64,000 nt of DNA from Stenocarpella maydis. Taxonomy: Eukaryota > Ascomycota > Sordariomycetes > Diaporthales > Diaporthaceae. Location: the NCBI GenBank assembly GCA_002270565.1, contig NQMI01000122.1:1-64000 (forward strand), read 5' to 3'. The notes beneath the pieces were generated by a model. The model ran no database searches, was not told the DNA's origin, and saw only the letters and a program-made list of their open reading frames with translations. Made by a program: the position numbers and the translations under genes. Position 1 is the stretch's first letter. Each line of letters starts with the position of its first letter. This document shows positions 31,611 to 43,682 of the stretch, in pieces.

Positions 31611-33789
31611 TCAAGCGCCTCCATCAAGGTAATATGGCAAGCTATAGTTCAAGAAATCACACTGCTGAATATCGGGAAATGCGATCGTCTTGGCGGGATA
31701 ATCCAGTAGCCTGGCCGGTCCCTGATCACCGGAGACAGGATCCCAAGTGCCAGTCTCCCTCACGGCCGACAGCGTGTCACTGTAGCCTCGCGCCCGCAGG
31801 TAATGCTCGCTCGGATTCGGGGAGCCCGTCCGTGCAAAAGCGGCGAAGTAGCCGCTGATAAGCTGGCTGGCCTGCAGATCGCGCCGGTCCCGGAGGGGAT
31901 TCTGGTTGCCGTATGTGAAGCCGAGGTCGCTACCGTGGAGTCTGAAATAGTTGCCTTCTGGATCGCCCTCGCCGATCAAAGCAGGGCCCAGGTTCAACGG
32001 ATTGTAGCCCCCGTAGGTGCGGTGCATGTCGTAGTAGTAAGAAGCAGGGAACACACCAGAGACACTAGCGGTGTAGACAGTGGCCTCGTCGATGCATCGG
32101 AACTGCAAATCGGTGGAGACTCTCTGCGAGACATTGAAGGTATCCAAGGTCAGATTTCCCGTGTCGAAATATGGGAAGAGGCCACTATCAATGACCCGCT
32201 GGGCCTGGGATTGCGAGATGCTAAGCGAAGAAGCAATACCCTGGACCTGACTTGTGATGTTGCTGGGCGGGAATCCCAGGAAGGAGGCGCCGTCGTTGGT
32301 TGTAGTACCAAAAATGACCGGGACGTATGCCTGGCTGCCGTTCCTGGCGGTGAGAACAAGCTGTGCTGTGTCGACTATTGTCCCGTCCTGGACGACGTAT
32401 CTTGCGACTGTTCCCAGGTTGGCGATCGTGGACGCAGGGACCGTCTTCAAGCATGCGACCTGTTCGCTGACGTCGGTCTGGTTGCAGCCGACGGCGCGGA
32501 AGATTTGTTGGCCAGCCCGTTCAAAAGACTGCTCGATGGTCAAGTACGTGCTGTAGGTGGTGGCATAATCACCCTCCAGCCCAAGTGCCACACCCCCACC
32601 AAGGTTGGACATGGACACGGCCCCCCCCGAGATGAGCTTGTTCTCAATGACGGGCGGCGAACCGAGTAGTGCTCGGACTGAGCCGGCACCAGCTGACTCT
32701 CCAATGATGGTAACGTTGTCGGGATCTCCACCAAAAGAAGCAATGTTCTTTTTCACCCACTGGTCCAAGATTTCTTAGCATCTCGCTCGTCTTCCAGCTC
32801 CAATGGCGGTGTGGCATGCCTACCTCGAGTGCCGTGATCTGATCTCCAATTCCAAAATTACCCTTGACGTCCGTTCCCGGGACGGCGAGGAAACCGAGGG
32901 TAGAGAGGCGGTAGTTGAGCTCGACTGACACAATGTCTTCTCTGGAGGCCATGTTCCCGCCGTCCAGGCCGGAACCTGCGCCCCCGCTGCCGCCTACGAA
33001 GCCTCCACCGTGAATGCTGAACATGACCGGCCGGAGGCTTTTACTCGACCCAGCTTTGGGGATGTAAGGTGTCTGGATATTCAGGAACAAACAGTCCTCA
33101 GCGGAAGACGAGTCACCCGCCTGCGTACAGGCGGCACCATACTGGGTGGCATCCATCGTCTGGCCTGTAGCACTGTACACGGTTGAATATTCAAAACGCC
33201 CAACTGGATCCGCATACGGGATCCCAATAAAGCGGAATGACTTCTGGTTCCGGAAGCCCGTGTAAATGTTTCCCGCCGAGGAAATAGTCAGTCTGTTTGA
33301 ATCAGTCGCCTCGGCGTTGCTCGCACCATTCTGGGAGCTTGACTGGGTGCAGAGAACCGGTAGCTTGTCAGTCCCGTTTTCTGACACGGATGTCGAGAAG
33401 CCAAGGGTGCCTTCGGGTGAGGTGTTGACGGACAGCACTGCGTTCTCGATGTAATACTGTTCGTCACTTCGTACAAAGCCAGCGAACGCGAGGTAGGACA
33501 GAGCATTCTCGAAGTCCTCACTGTGTGTATTGACAGTCGAGAGAGGCAATGTTGACTCTCCAATTGCCCTACACTGGGTGTTGCCTACGCTCTGAGTCGC
33601 AGGGTCCAACAATATAGCTCCGACGTGATTCACGTCATCCGAGGCGTTCAAATTGTTTTGGTATATGAGCGTGAGCGATGTAGCTTCGTTGGACAAGGAC
33701 GAATTTGCTATTTTTGCTTCGACACATCCGGGGAAGGTGACGGCAAGTAGGAACAGGGCTGTGAGCCCGACCTCAGAAAGAAGCGCCAT
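31611..33789 (-). CDS. Secreted type-B carboxylesterase/lipase
   Basis: Exons 32824..33789 and 31611..32759 (64-bp intron) give 704 aa. A signal peptide is evident (LLSEVGLTALFLLAVTFPG, then VEA). About 150 residues with no recognised motif precede the alpha/beta-hydrolase. The hydrolase itself has SFRFIGIPYAD, EDCLFLNI, the oxyanion loop HGGGF (260-264), and the nucleophile Ser344 in GESAGAG. The catalytic His lies in LHGSDLGFTYG, and an acid is probable in TTNDGASF, where many relatives have Glu. The intron sits just before WVKKNIASFGGDP, with exact phase. Several NxS/T sites fit a secreted glycoprotein. The substrate cannot be told from sequence; the family includes lipases, cholinesterases and feruloyl-type esterases. 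It is the first gene after the transposon block. Confidence 0.9.
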
Positions 33790-36024
33790 GCCGAGGTCTT
33801 GATTGGGAGTATTCGAAGACTTGCATTCAACTCACGACATCTGGGCCCCAGGACCATGACGTCTTATAACTAAGTCCATAAGACGCGTCCGGGACGTAAA
33901 CTCTACATACAGACTCCACCGGGTGTACGGCTGGCCAGTAGCCATCCGTGGTCCACGGGTGCTTGGCGATATCAGGCTGTAACAGATTTTACCCACGACA
34001 GGGCTCTCCGGTCCGTGTACATAAATGTAGGCAGCTAAAGCTTTCCAAGGCTTATAGATGCCACCTTTCCCCGGAGATGACCGGGGCAAGTATCCACTAT
34101 TGATGCGGGGTGGTTCGCTGGCTGTGGAGCGATGCCGGATAAATGCAGGTGACCAAAGAGAAGTGGCGCTTATGGTCGCCTATATTACCGAAACGAATTT
34201 CAATGACGGCACGGATAATACCACGACCTAACCCTCTAGCGTGTTGAGAGGGAAGAGATGGCCCTCTTTCTCTCAATTCTCGAATGCGGGCCGGTACTGT
34301 TTGTAGATTGAAAACGAGGTTCCCAAAGTGAAAAGACGAGTGCACAATTTCATTTGTAACCCGAGACCCAACAGCATATCCTCTACATATCCTATAATTA
34401 CGCAGTGGAAGAAAAGAGACCAACAACTCGATGTAATAGAATTCGATAAATAAACATAAAATATTTTATTGAATAAATAGATAAATAATGAAACAGAGAC
34501 GAATATTCTCCATATAATCATGATCGTGCCCAGTTTGCGCTCATATGCCCTGATGTCCCATGTCTAGTATTAGATCCCTGGCCTGTATGCATGCAATCGA
34601 GTTGGCCGCAACTGCACTCAAATTTCATAGAAGCTTGTTTACAAGCAAGAAACAAGCCTATATGAGTACATGTGGCCATAGATATAGGAAAATACGGGAT
34701 CCCATCCGCTCTCTCATAGTTAAGCCTGTGATTGCTGGATTAGTAGTTGGGTTGGTGATGACCAGCGAATACCCGGTGCTGTATGTTTTGCTTTGCTTTT
34801 TGGACCCACCCTCCTATCGAGAAGCCGGTAAGTGCTGGGTTAGTAGTTGGGTCAGTCATGACCAGCAAAGACCCGGTGCTTTGTTGAGGAGGGCCATAAC
34901 TCCTAGTTGGGCCGGCTTGTTCGAGAGCGAGTCCCTGTTGCCTATAGAGAACTTGGAATTCACCAGCTACCCTGGCTGGTTGTCATGGTGCTTGAGTAGG
35001 TACCTCGGGACATTTGAAGGCTGTTAGCCCTCGGCATGATGAATAGGTAGTGAGGTGCCTAGGTGCGCAAGGGTTGTGGTCGGTGAGGGCAAGTGTTTGA
35101 CGGAGCATTTTGGTGAAACAACCTTGGTAAACACCTGGGACTTGGAACTACCCATTTGGTAGCTAATGTTTTCCCCCTCAAGTAAGAGGCTCGAAGAGAA
35201 CAGGTCCTGAATGAGCAAAATCGAAGCTCCATGCTTTGCGTTGAGGTGACCCTCGCGTAAAAGAATGCTATTCTACAGCCCACATTCGGGCTACCCTCCG
35301 CCAAAACCACTCCTCTGGAGCTCAAATCTGTCAGCATGTTTGCAGGGGATGTATCAGCCCGGGGTCGTCTCTTCGCCACTGACGATGTGTGAGGCGCGGC
35401 ACTGGAGTTGACGCGCATAGAGTCAGCAGTGAGGCCGGAGTCTAGGTCCAGAGTGACTTGAGTCTCGTCACACTGGCCACCAGTGCCGCTGTGAAAGAAA
35501 GCGGTGACCACAGTTGGTGCCTGTCATTGGACCCTAGTGTGGTTCCAGTCGCCTCGCACTGGAGAAAGTGGGAGGCAACCGTTGACGGAGCTGCCGATCG
35601 ATAAGTGCGGAACTAAAGGGATGCTTTGTCGGGAAGCCTGTATGGTCTGTGTTGACAAAGAAACCAGCCGTCTTCGTCAGATGCTACCGCTCGAGACAAC
35701 AAGCCTGTCCTCAGACTTCCGCCTTCCGCGCCAGTATCTGTGTTAGGCCTGGCCATCAGCGACACCATGGAGAAGTATCTTGATTCCATGTTGCCATTCC
35801 TCAGCGTGATTGAGGCTCTCGAAACCATCAGTTGCCTCGCAAACGCCGGCTGGTTCGCGAGGTGCCCGAGCCCGAACACGTCGGCGACCATAAGCACCGG
35901 ACGGCTTTGATATGCATGGCTCATCCCAAGGTGCACCGTTCATAGAAACCTCCACTCATTTTTCTTTTCCTTTTTAACAATATCTTGCCTGACCAAACAA
36001 GTCCCCAACCCGTGGCTATCCACG
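33790..36024. other. Gene-free spacer of 2.2 kb
   Basis: This is the promoter of the esterase, then AT-richer DNA near 34420-34520 and an imperfect duplication at 34729-34890. On the minus strand, 35613..35924 encodes an open frame of about 100 codons from an ATG; it has no family resemblance I recognise and I do not call it. I see no RNA gene. Confidence 0.4.
34729..34890. repeat. Imperfect direct duplication, about 60 bp units
   Basis: The units at about 34729-34787 and 34829-34888 share GTAGTTGGGT, ATGACCAGC and ACCCGGTGCT in the same order with a 100-bp period. They differ by scattered substitutions. Confidence 0.7.
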
Positions 36025-36801
36025 ATGGCCGACAAGACACTCGATGAGTACTCCCTGCTTCATATTTGTCACCGGTGAGTCCAGCCCACTTTGATCGTGA
36101 CTATCAGCTGCCCACACTGGCCACCAATAGGCGGGCCTGGTGTAGACAAGGGCACCCAATGCTCTCTCGCCGCACGGGATTTCAACCTGGCACACCTCTC
36201 ACTCGGCGATATCCTGCGCACAGGACGCTCCAGAGCCGGGTCTGTCTTTGGCGAGTTCATCGATGAGAGCACGAATGAGTCCGTCCCGGTCCCGGCGCTC
36301 CTATCGATGATGCTACTCAAGGATGCAGTCGAAGCTGCTCTGGAAGAAGAAAAGGCGGGCGTTCTTCTTGATGTCTTCCCGCGCAGCGTGGGGCAAGCTA
36401 CTGCATTCGAGGGGGAGGTACGCCCCGGTCGCGCAGATGCATCTGCCTGTCTGACTGTGTCGAGCCGTTTGTGAGTTGACAATGGGGCAGCAGATAGCGA
36501 ACTCATACTCGACAATCTCTCTCGAGTGCCCCCCCCCCCCCATTGATACTATGGTCACTCGCATCAAGACGAGAGCCCCCTCGGACTCCGCTCGGCCCGA
36601 CGACAGACCGGCGGTTGTGGCAAAGCGCTTAGACACCCTCAGCAAGTCCAACGGTGCGTGATGCTAAGTTTTGTAATTCTACTGCGTTTGCCTGGGTTTG
36701 GGTGCACGAGTGCTGCCACAACATGTTGTCCCATAAATGTTGGATTCTTATACTGCCCAGGTACACTTGAGTCTACCTCGGACGTTGACCTAGGTAATTA
36801 A
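36025..36801 (+). CDS. UMP-CMP/adenylate kinase-like protein, probably degenerate
   Basis: The model is exons 36025..36074, 36108..36417, 36491..36653 and 36761..36801, in phase throughout, giving 187 aa. The order of nucleoside-monophosphate kinase motifs is clear. The P-loop reads GGPGVDKGTQC (normally GGPGxGKGTQ), followed by LAHLSLGDILR, a GEFIDESTNESVPVP segment, and LDVFPRSVGQATAFEGE (normally DGFPR). The LID-like part is RIKTRAPSDSARPDDRPAVV. The Gly-to-Asp change next to the P-loop Lys and the missing Gly in DGFPR both hit nucleotide-binding positions, so catalysis is doubtful. The first intron would be only 33 bp, too short for normal splicing, so the N-terminus may be wrong. The C-terminus is short. 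Exon 3 contains a run of 13 C (36529..36541), prone to sequencing error. It could be a decaying paralogue or a pseudokinase. Confidence 0.6.
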
Positions 36802-37090
36802 ACTAGCCACGCACATGTGGCAGTCCCGTGCTGATGATGATGATTATGTTCGGGGTGTACATTAACACTGGTGTGGCCCATACCAGCCATATCCAACGTG
36901 TTGAGACGCTCGTGGTATAGACATCCTACCGTGCTGGTAAACCATGCAGATGTCCGGGGCCTTTCTGTATGTACATTGATGAACCCCCTAAATTTTTCCT
37001 TGCCACAACGCCTCCCGACATGCAGCCTCATATCTTGTTTGTTTACGAAAACCCATCCTGTAACCATACGGTAGATTCTGTTGGACTGAC

Positions 37091-38505
37091 CTACGAAGTG
37101 GCAAACTTCTCGATGAAGGCAGCCAGCTTCTGAGCGCCTTCCAGAGGCACCGAGTTGTAGTTGGAGGCCCGGACCCCGCCCACAGACCTGTGCCCCTTGA
37201 GTCCTGTGAGGCCCAGGTCCGCGGACTGCTTCAGGAAGGCCTTCTCGGCCTCGTCAGTGTTGCCGCCCTATCATTGTAAAGTTAGTGTCGTGCCCTTCAA
37301 GATGGAGGCTTGCTAGCAGGGGTGTGTTTAGCCCACCTTGATGACACGGAAGCAGATGTTCATTCTTGAGCGGGCGCTCCTGTCAGGCACTATCCTGTAT
37401 GCTTCAGGGTGGGCCTCGAGTGCTGCGTAGAGGAGCGCGGCCTTCCTGTTGGCGACGGCTTCCTGGCCGTCGACCTTGTCAGGGTACGTGGCGAGCAGCT
37501 TTTTCAACACTGAGCCGGCGATGTAGACGCTGCAGATCTGTCAGCATGTAGTTCCCTTGAGGAAGCGTCAGATAAATGCACGTACTCGAATATGCTCAGC
37601 GTGTTGTACAGGCTGTTGTTCTTGGCGATGGTCTCGTAGGACAGCACAATGGGCCCGATTGGCAGGCCAAGCTTCCGCAGGAGAGCCGGTGGAGGCTGGG
37701 GGGTCGTGGGGGGCAGAAGGGTTTTCTTGATGATGGCGACTGTGACGCCGGTTGAACCAAGGTTCTTCTGCGCGCCGAAGAAAACCACCGAGAAGTTCCT
37801 GGCGGGGAACCTCCTCGACAGGATGTTGGAGGACATGTCTGCCACGACAATGGGGCCGGTGCCGTCGGCCCTGGGGGCCAGAACCTCGGGGAAGCTGGGC
37901 ATCTCGACGCCGTCAACCGTCTCATTGTCGCAGTAGTACACCATGGCGGCGTCGGGCGACAGGCTCCAGGTGCTCTGGTCCGGGATCTTGCCGAACTTGC
38001 CGTCATTGACGGTCCTCGCGTCGCAGACCAGGTTGACATGCTCGGGGCCCAGCAGCCTCTGGGCCTCCTGGTAGGCCTTGAGCGACCAGCTGCCCGTCAC
38101 GATGTAGTCGAGCTTGAGGCCCTCGACAGCCCTGGCCAGTTCCTTCTCCAGCAGCTCGGGCTGGGCGTCGGCCTCGGCCAGGTGGTTCGCCCTGAGCAGG
38201 TCGGCCTTCTTGCGCGTGACCCAGGCGCCGACCATGTTGTAGACGGTAGCACTGAACTGGCCGCTGCCCCCCGCCTGCATGAAGCAAACCTCGTAGTCGT
38301 CGGCGGGCAGGTCGAGGTAGGCGGCCAGGTCGGCCTTGGCGTTGTTGATGATGTCGGTGGCCAGCTGGGAGCGGTGCGAATGCTCTGCTATGCCCAGGCC
38401 GGTGCCATTGTAGTCGAGCAGCGCCTTGGAGGCCTGCTCGAGGACGTCGGTGGGCAGAAGCGCTGGCCCGGCGCCAAAGTAGATGATGTCGTCTCGGGTG
38501 GGCAT
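37091..38505 (-). CDS. SER1: Phosphoserine aminotransferase
   Basis: Exons 37586..38505, 37337..37529 and 37091..37267 give 429 aa; both introns (56 and 69 bp) join in phase. The enzyme converts 3-phosphohydroxypyruvate and glutamate to phosphoserine in serine synthesis, and uses PLP. Family signatures in order are DDIIYFGAGPALLP, NGTGLGIAEHSHRS, CFMQAGGSGQFSATVYNMVG, VVADMSSNILSR, the PLP lysine in FFGAQKNLG (about residue 245), NTLSIFDVYIAG across intron 1, and GHRSVGGVRASNYNSVP near the end. The start is the ATG at 38505, because only GTG lies further up the frame and homologues begin MPxR at this point. Class V aminotransferase fold, cytosolic. Confidence 0.93.
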
Positions 38506-39474
38506 CTTGATGAAGGTTCCAATTGCGCGACTTGCTTGGGCGGGGCTGGAACGGTCAATCAATGTCACAGCCGCAGGAAGAAGAGGTGAGGTTCAAGGAT
38601 GGCTCGGGCGGTGGGGTTTTTGAAGATTCTCCAGTGTCGGGTTGACTCATCTCCATCATGGGAAAAAGAAAGCTCTTGGATCTGCGGACTTTGACCCGCG
38701 CCATCATCCCACCAAGACCTTGTTCCCCCCTCCCCCCAAGGTAAACCCCCCACCTTGCGTAGGTCAATTGTTACGCATCCTACATACCTAGTGTAATAAT
38801 GGTCCGTCTTTCAGGCGCCACGGAACCGCTCCAGTGCACAGAACTACATGCATATGACTGCCAGGATGCATTCCAAGTAAAGGTAAAGACGCCGCCCCAG
38901 GGCCAAGAAACCCGCGTCTTCCCTGTCAAGTCCGCCTTCGGAAGCCGAATTTAACCACCAACCCCTTCCTCTCTTCTGCGCCTGTCGCAATGGGTGATCC
39001 GGTGTCTATGCTCGGAGCGAGGTTCAAGGACGCTCGACAGCTCCGGGCCCACACCCATCGCGCTTTCAGATCAGCAAGGTGCCACTGGAACGAATGTACT
39101 CTGTTGAATAGTCCGCACATCCATTGGGCTTAGGGAGACGGGTCTGATAAACGAGCCGACGAGAGACAGAACCAGCCGCGTGACCGCGGTTCGTCAATCG
39201 CCGTGTGGGTTTGGTCTCGCGTCTTGTTGTGGTCTCAGTGCCATGGTAGCAAAGGCAAAGAGACGTATCGTATCTGAACGCTGTGCTCTTGAACATGTGC
39301 AGTCTGAGGCCCCGCCCTGCCCTGGCTGTCTGTGTTGATAGCAAGGGCTGCCCGGTTCTGAGAGAAGGGTATCATTTCTATATCTTTGCCATGAGTTGTA
39401 TGTGCCTGTTGTACAGCTGGTGTGTTCCAGGCCAAATGTGTTGTACAAATAACCATCACAATTCGTCACGGCAT
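38506..39474. other. Intergenic, SER1 promoter to CYM1 3' end
   Basis: This is the SER1 promoter and the CYM1 3' UTR. A C-run near 38727-38737 and one CCTACATACCTAG element near 38780 are the only features noted. I see no gene. Confidence 0.45.
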
Positions 39475-42400
39475 TCACAAGGCTTCTTCCTCCCCGCCGT
39501 TGACATTCATGTTCTCGACTTTCCACTCACCGTCAACCCAGGCTTGTTTCTCGCCCAAGAAGACTATCCTCTCGGCCTGTTTGTCGAGGGCCTCGACCAC
39601 ATATTTCTGTGCGACGTCGCGCACCTGCTCCTTGGTGACATCAAGCAGCTGCTCTCTCTTGCGCTGCTTCATCTCCTCGTCGATACCGTAGAGGAAGCGG
39701 CCCATGCCCTCCTCGTTAACTGACACCGGCGCGTCAACAGACTGGAAGACACTAATCTTGGCGTCTTCTAGATCGCGGTCGCCCCACTTCTTGTCGGCGG
39801 CCCACCGCCCGGCGTTGCGCATGATGCCTAGCGTGTTGACCGGGTTCGGGTCGCGGTACGAGTAGAACCCAAAGAGGCCTTCCATTGATCGGTGGTACGC
39901 GCCACCGCCGTACGCGCCACCCTTCTCCCGGATCTCGTGGTGGAGGTGCTTGTGAGTCAGGAGCTGCGACAGGATCTGCAGCGGTGCCCCGTCAGCCGAC
40001 GTGTATGAGACTGTAGGAACGGCCAAGGCACCGTAGTAGACCTGGTAGGGCAACGGGTAGAACGTCTTGATGTTGCGCTCAAACTTCCTTGGTGCTTGTG
40101 TCGGCAGGTTGGCTGCGCCGGAAAAGGTCTGGAGGAAGTCTGAGAAGGCGGCCGAGTTGGCCTTGACGGACTCGCTGCCGCAAGTGATGGCCGCGCGGAT
40201 GTTGCCCCCCGCCATGGCCAGCTGCTGGATAGTCTTGAGCTTCGCAATGACATCCTCCAGCTGGTCAGATTCCGGCCTGCTTGCAAGCGAGGTGGTCAAC
40301 TTGACTTGCGACAAGCCACTGATCTGCTCGGAAAGATATGCGTGGTTGGTCAGGCCAGCCTCGGCGGCGCGGCGTGCGTACGAATGACCAGATGATGCAA
40401 TGTCATTGACCACGCCGTCAGCCGATGCTTGAATAAGCTGCCGAATTTGCTGCACAGCTTCGGCACTGTCGAAATTGGTTTCGACTACTAGCTTGCGAAG
40501 TATACCGAACATGTGAGGGACATTGCGGTCCAAAGCCATGCCTGTGAAACCGAAGCCCTCGGTCGCCCGAGCAAAATCGGTCGCTGACGGGGCTGAATGA
40601 TAGCTGACAGAAACGCCCCCTGTCTTCAGCTTCATCAGGTCCTCTAGCTGCTCCATGGTTGTGTCTTTTGTCCCGAGGCGCATGATGGAGCCAGTGAACA
40701 ACGGGAGCAGCAGCCTCAGCTCATCTGGCAGATTTTCTAGGGCAGTGACCATGCGGAAGTATGTCAGCCCGTTAGTTGGCGCTTCATACCATTGAGTCTT
40801 GACACCGCTGACCGTGTCGTCCCTCAGAACTGGACCTGTCTTCCGCCTTGGGATGTCTTGGACATGTACACTGGGTAGGCAGCTGAGATCCTCAGTGTTG
40901 GTCTTGTTCTGCTCCTCCAGCAATTCAATCTCCTTCTGTTCGAGCTGTTTCTGGGCGGCCTCCTTCCCGCCCGCCTGCTTTGTGACGGCCTCGATCTTGG
41001 TAGCAAGTCTGTTAGCCTCCTCCTGGGCCAGCTCTTGCCCGAAGTTGGGCGAAGGTGTCATCGTAAACGTCAAGGTCTTGTCGTTGAGAAGGTACTTGTC
41101 CATGAGACCCTCCAGGTAGCCACCTTTGGCCAGTTCTGCCTCGAATGCTGCCAATGTGTCGTTCCAGGCAAGAGAATCAAATGGATCGATGCCGTTGAAC
41201 CAGCTCGGCTTCAATCTGTGCAACATTGACATGCCGAATTTGGCTGTCTTGTGCTTGAGTCCGAGTTCGAGCTGATGTAGGTAGCCATCGATTTTTGACC
41301 TTTCGAAACCGTTGTCCCGAACCTCGCGCAACGTCTTCTGCAGCGTTGACTTGACCGCCGGGACATCGGTATCTTGGACGCCAGTCAGGCCGACCGAGAA
41401 GATGCCGCGCGAGTTGGAGCTGTCGTAGCCGGTATTTGGTGACCAGTCGAGTCCCAGGCCAGATTCGATCAGGGCCTTGTAGAGTGGTGAGCCATATCCG
41501 TCCATAAGCAAGGCAGAGAGGAGAGACAGCGAGAATGACTCGACGACATCGGTGGTCTCGCCGAGGACCCACGAGACGGACGTCTTGAATTGCCTGTTGG
41601 CGTCCATCAATGGGTCGACCGGACCTTGGACCGTGATGTCCTGGGGCCCGCTACTGAGATCGACGGGCCGGTGAATCTTCAGATCGCGCTGTATCCTCTC
41701 AAAGGCGCTGAGCTGGGCGTCAATCTCCCTCAAGTGGTCGGCCAGGGGCATGTCACCATAGGTGAATAACTTGGCGTTGCTTGGGTGATAATGCTGGTGG
41801 TGGAACTGCTGGAGCTGCTCGTATGTCAGGTCGGTGATCTTCTGTGGGTCGCCGCCGGAGTTGTTGATGTCCGGAAAGATGTGGTCCTGGAACCTGATAT
41901 AGTACAGATAGCCCGCATCGGACATCTGTCCTTTCATCTCGTTATACACCACCCCCTTGAAAACCAGCTTCCGGTCCTCAGGTTTGGCCTCGTGGTCACT
42001 GGCGATTGCCTGGGGGTTCTCCGGGCCTATCCTCCACCCCTCCTGGGTGAAATCTGTCTGCTTGAGCAGCGGGTGAAGGGTCGCATCAAGATAGACACCC
42101 ATCAGGTTCTGGAAGTCCTGGGCGTTGGTGGTGGCGAAGGGGTAGAAGGTGTGGTCCGAGGCAGTGAAGGCGTTCATGAAGTTTGACAGGGTGCGTGGCA
42201 ACATCTTGAAGAAGGGGTCTCGGATGGGATATCTGTGATCTTGTCAGCCCTCATCAGTCTCACATATGACGCCGGCAGCGACGGCCCTATGCTCACTTCT
42301 CACTGCCACACAGGGTGGTGTGCTCCAGGATATGCGGCACACCCGTGTCATCCGGGGGGTTGGTCTTGAAGCCGATGGAGAAGACATTATTGCTGTCATC

Positions 42401-42601
42401 ACGGGCAAGGTGAAGATGCTCGGCGCCGGTCTTGTCATGCTGCAGGTGCAGGGCCGTCAGCTCGAGCTCGGGCACATGCTTGGAGCGCAGCAAGGTGAAG
42501 CCGTGGAGCTTCTCGCCTGGCTTGGGATAGTGAGAAAGCTCCGTCACGGCTCTCCTTGCCCCGTTGACAGCGGCATGGCGCAAGGCTCTCGTCCTCTGCA
42601 T
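39475..42601 (-). CDS. CYM1: Mitochondrial presequence protease (M16C metallopeptidase)
   Basis: Exons 42297..42601 and 39475..42232 (64-bp intron, in phase) give 1020 aa, normal for Cym1/PreP. The N-terminus ([16 protein letters not shown]) is basic and amphipathic, like a matrix-targeting signal. The inverted zinc motif HILEH is at residues 90-94, followed by [15 protein letters not shown] and [20 protein letters not shown]. The second half has [20 protein letters not shown], which is typical of the C-terminal domain. The enzyme forms a closed chamber and degrades cleaved presequences and other short peptides in the matrix. A further upstream exon is possible but not required. Confidence 0.93.
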
Positions 42602-43682
42602 CTCGCGGGAGACTCGTGTGTGAGGTCTGCCAACTACTGGAGACGCGGCAGGCCAGATCCGAGCTCAGCGCAGAGAGGTGATGCGACGGTCTTGTTCCTC
42701 TTTTGCGTGAGAGGAAGCGTTCGATAGGTAGTGAACTCGGTAGTAGGTGACGGAATCGTGGGAAATTTTATTGGCAGAATACGTACCTGCCGAGGCCTGT
42801 GTACTATGTAGCTACAGGCTAGGTTACGTACCTAGGTGCCCAAGCCACCGCCACTAACAGAACACCAGCAAATTACAGCCAAGTTGTGTTCAAGAACCTT
42901 TTTGAGCAGGCCTGGATGCGTTACGCTCCGGTGCGAGGACAACCGGCCCAACCGCTTCCGTACAGTACCTACCAAGGTAGGCTAGGTAGCAGTAGTACCT
43001 GGGGTCGTGTGTGTAGTGTAATAATGCCAGACAGCCGGCTCAGGGACCTTGTGTCGTCTGTTGCAACCGCTTCCATTACCATGGTATCAGAGGACAAACC
43101 GGGTGACTCATTGGATGAGGCAATACTCCTTCCAACCTCCTGCCAACCAACATGTCGGGTGCTGGTCCACGAAGCCAGTGCCTTCTAAAAGAAGCAGAAA
43201 GGAAGGCCGAATAAATCTCCAACCAGGCTGCCGGTCAGGGAGAGATACGGCATTTGCCAGCATTAATCTATAATTTACTGGTAAACCAGTTAACAACTAG
43301 ACTTTGCTGTAGATTGGGGACACTGCCACTGCCCCTGCCAGGCCACCCCCCCCCTCTCCGGGTCCCCTGTTGACGTAGAGAATTGGATCATAGCTAGTCG
43401 GCTTGCTTCCACTGTCCGTGCCCCGTCGCTACACTAGGTAGTCTCTGCGACCCCATCCACGCTGACCAACCTCAACCTCAATTTACACCCGAAAAAATCA
43501 ACATACATGACAACAACGAGAAGCACCACAATCTCTCCAAACACCACCGGGAAGCCACCCTGTCGGCATACACCGCCTGCCAATGACAAGCTAAGAATCC
43601 CACTCGGACAACACAGCCCTCCCCGACATTGCCCCAGCGCCAAGGGTCGCCAGAACCTGGGTCCCTCTGACCCTCTTCAACA
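42602..43682. promoter_or_regulatory. Divergent promoter region, CYM1 / taxilin
   Basis: These 1.1 kb lie between divergent genes. The region contains TACCTA/TAGGTA clusters at 42820-42838 and 42963-43003 (see findings) and a CCCCCC run near 43347. No coding region is supported. Confidence 0.5.

Noticed and set aside
35613..35936. About 100-codon minus-strand frame with MVADVFGLGHLANQPAFARQ
   Set aside because: It has no family resemblance I can name, an overlapping frame is equally open, and there is no splice context. Left as spacer.
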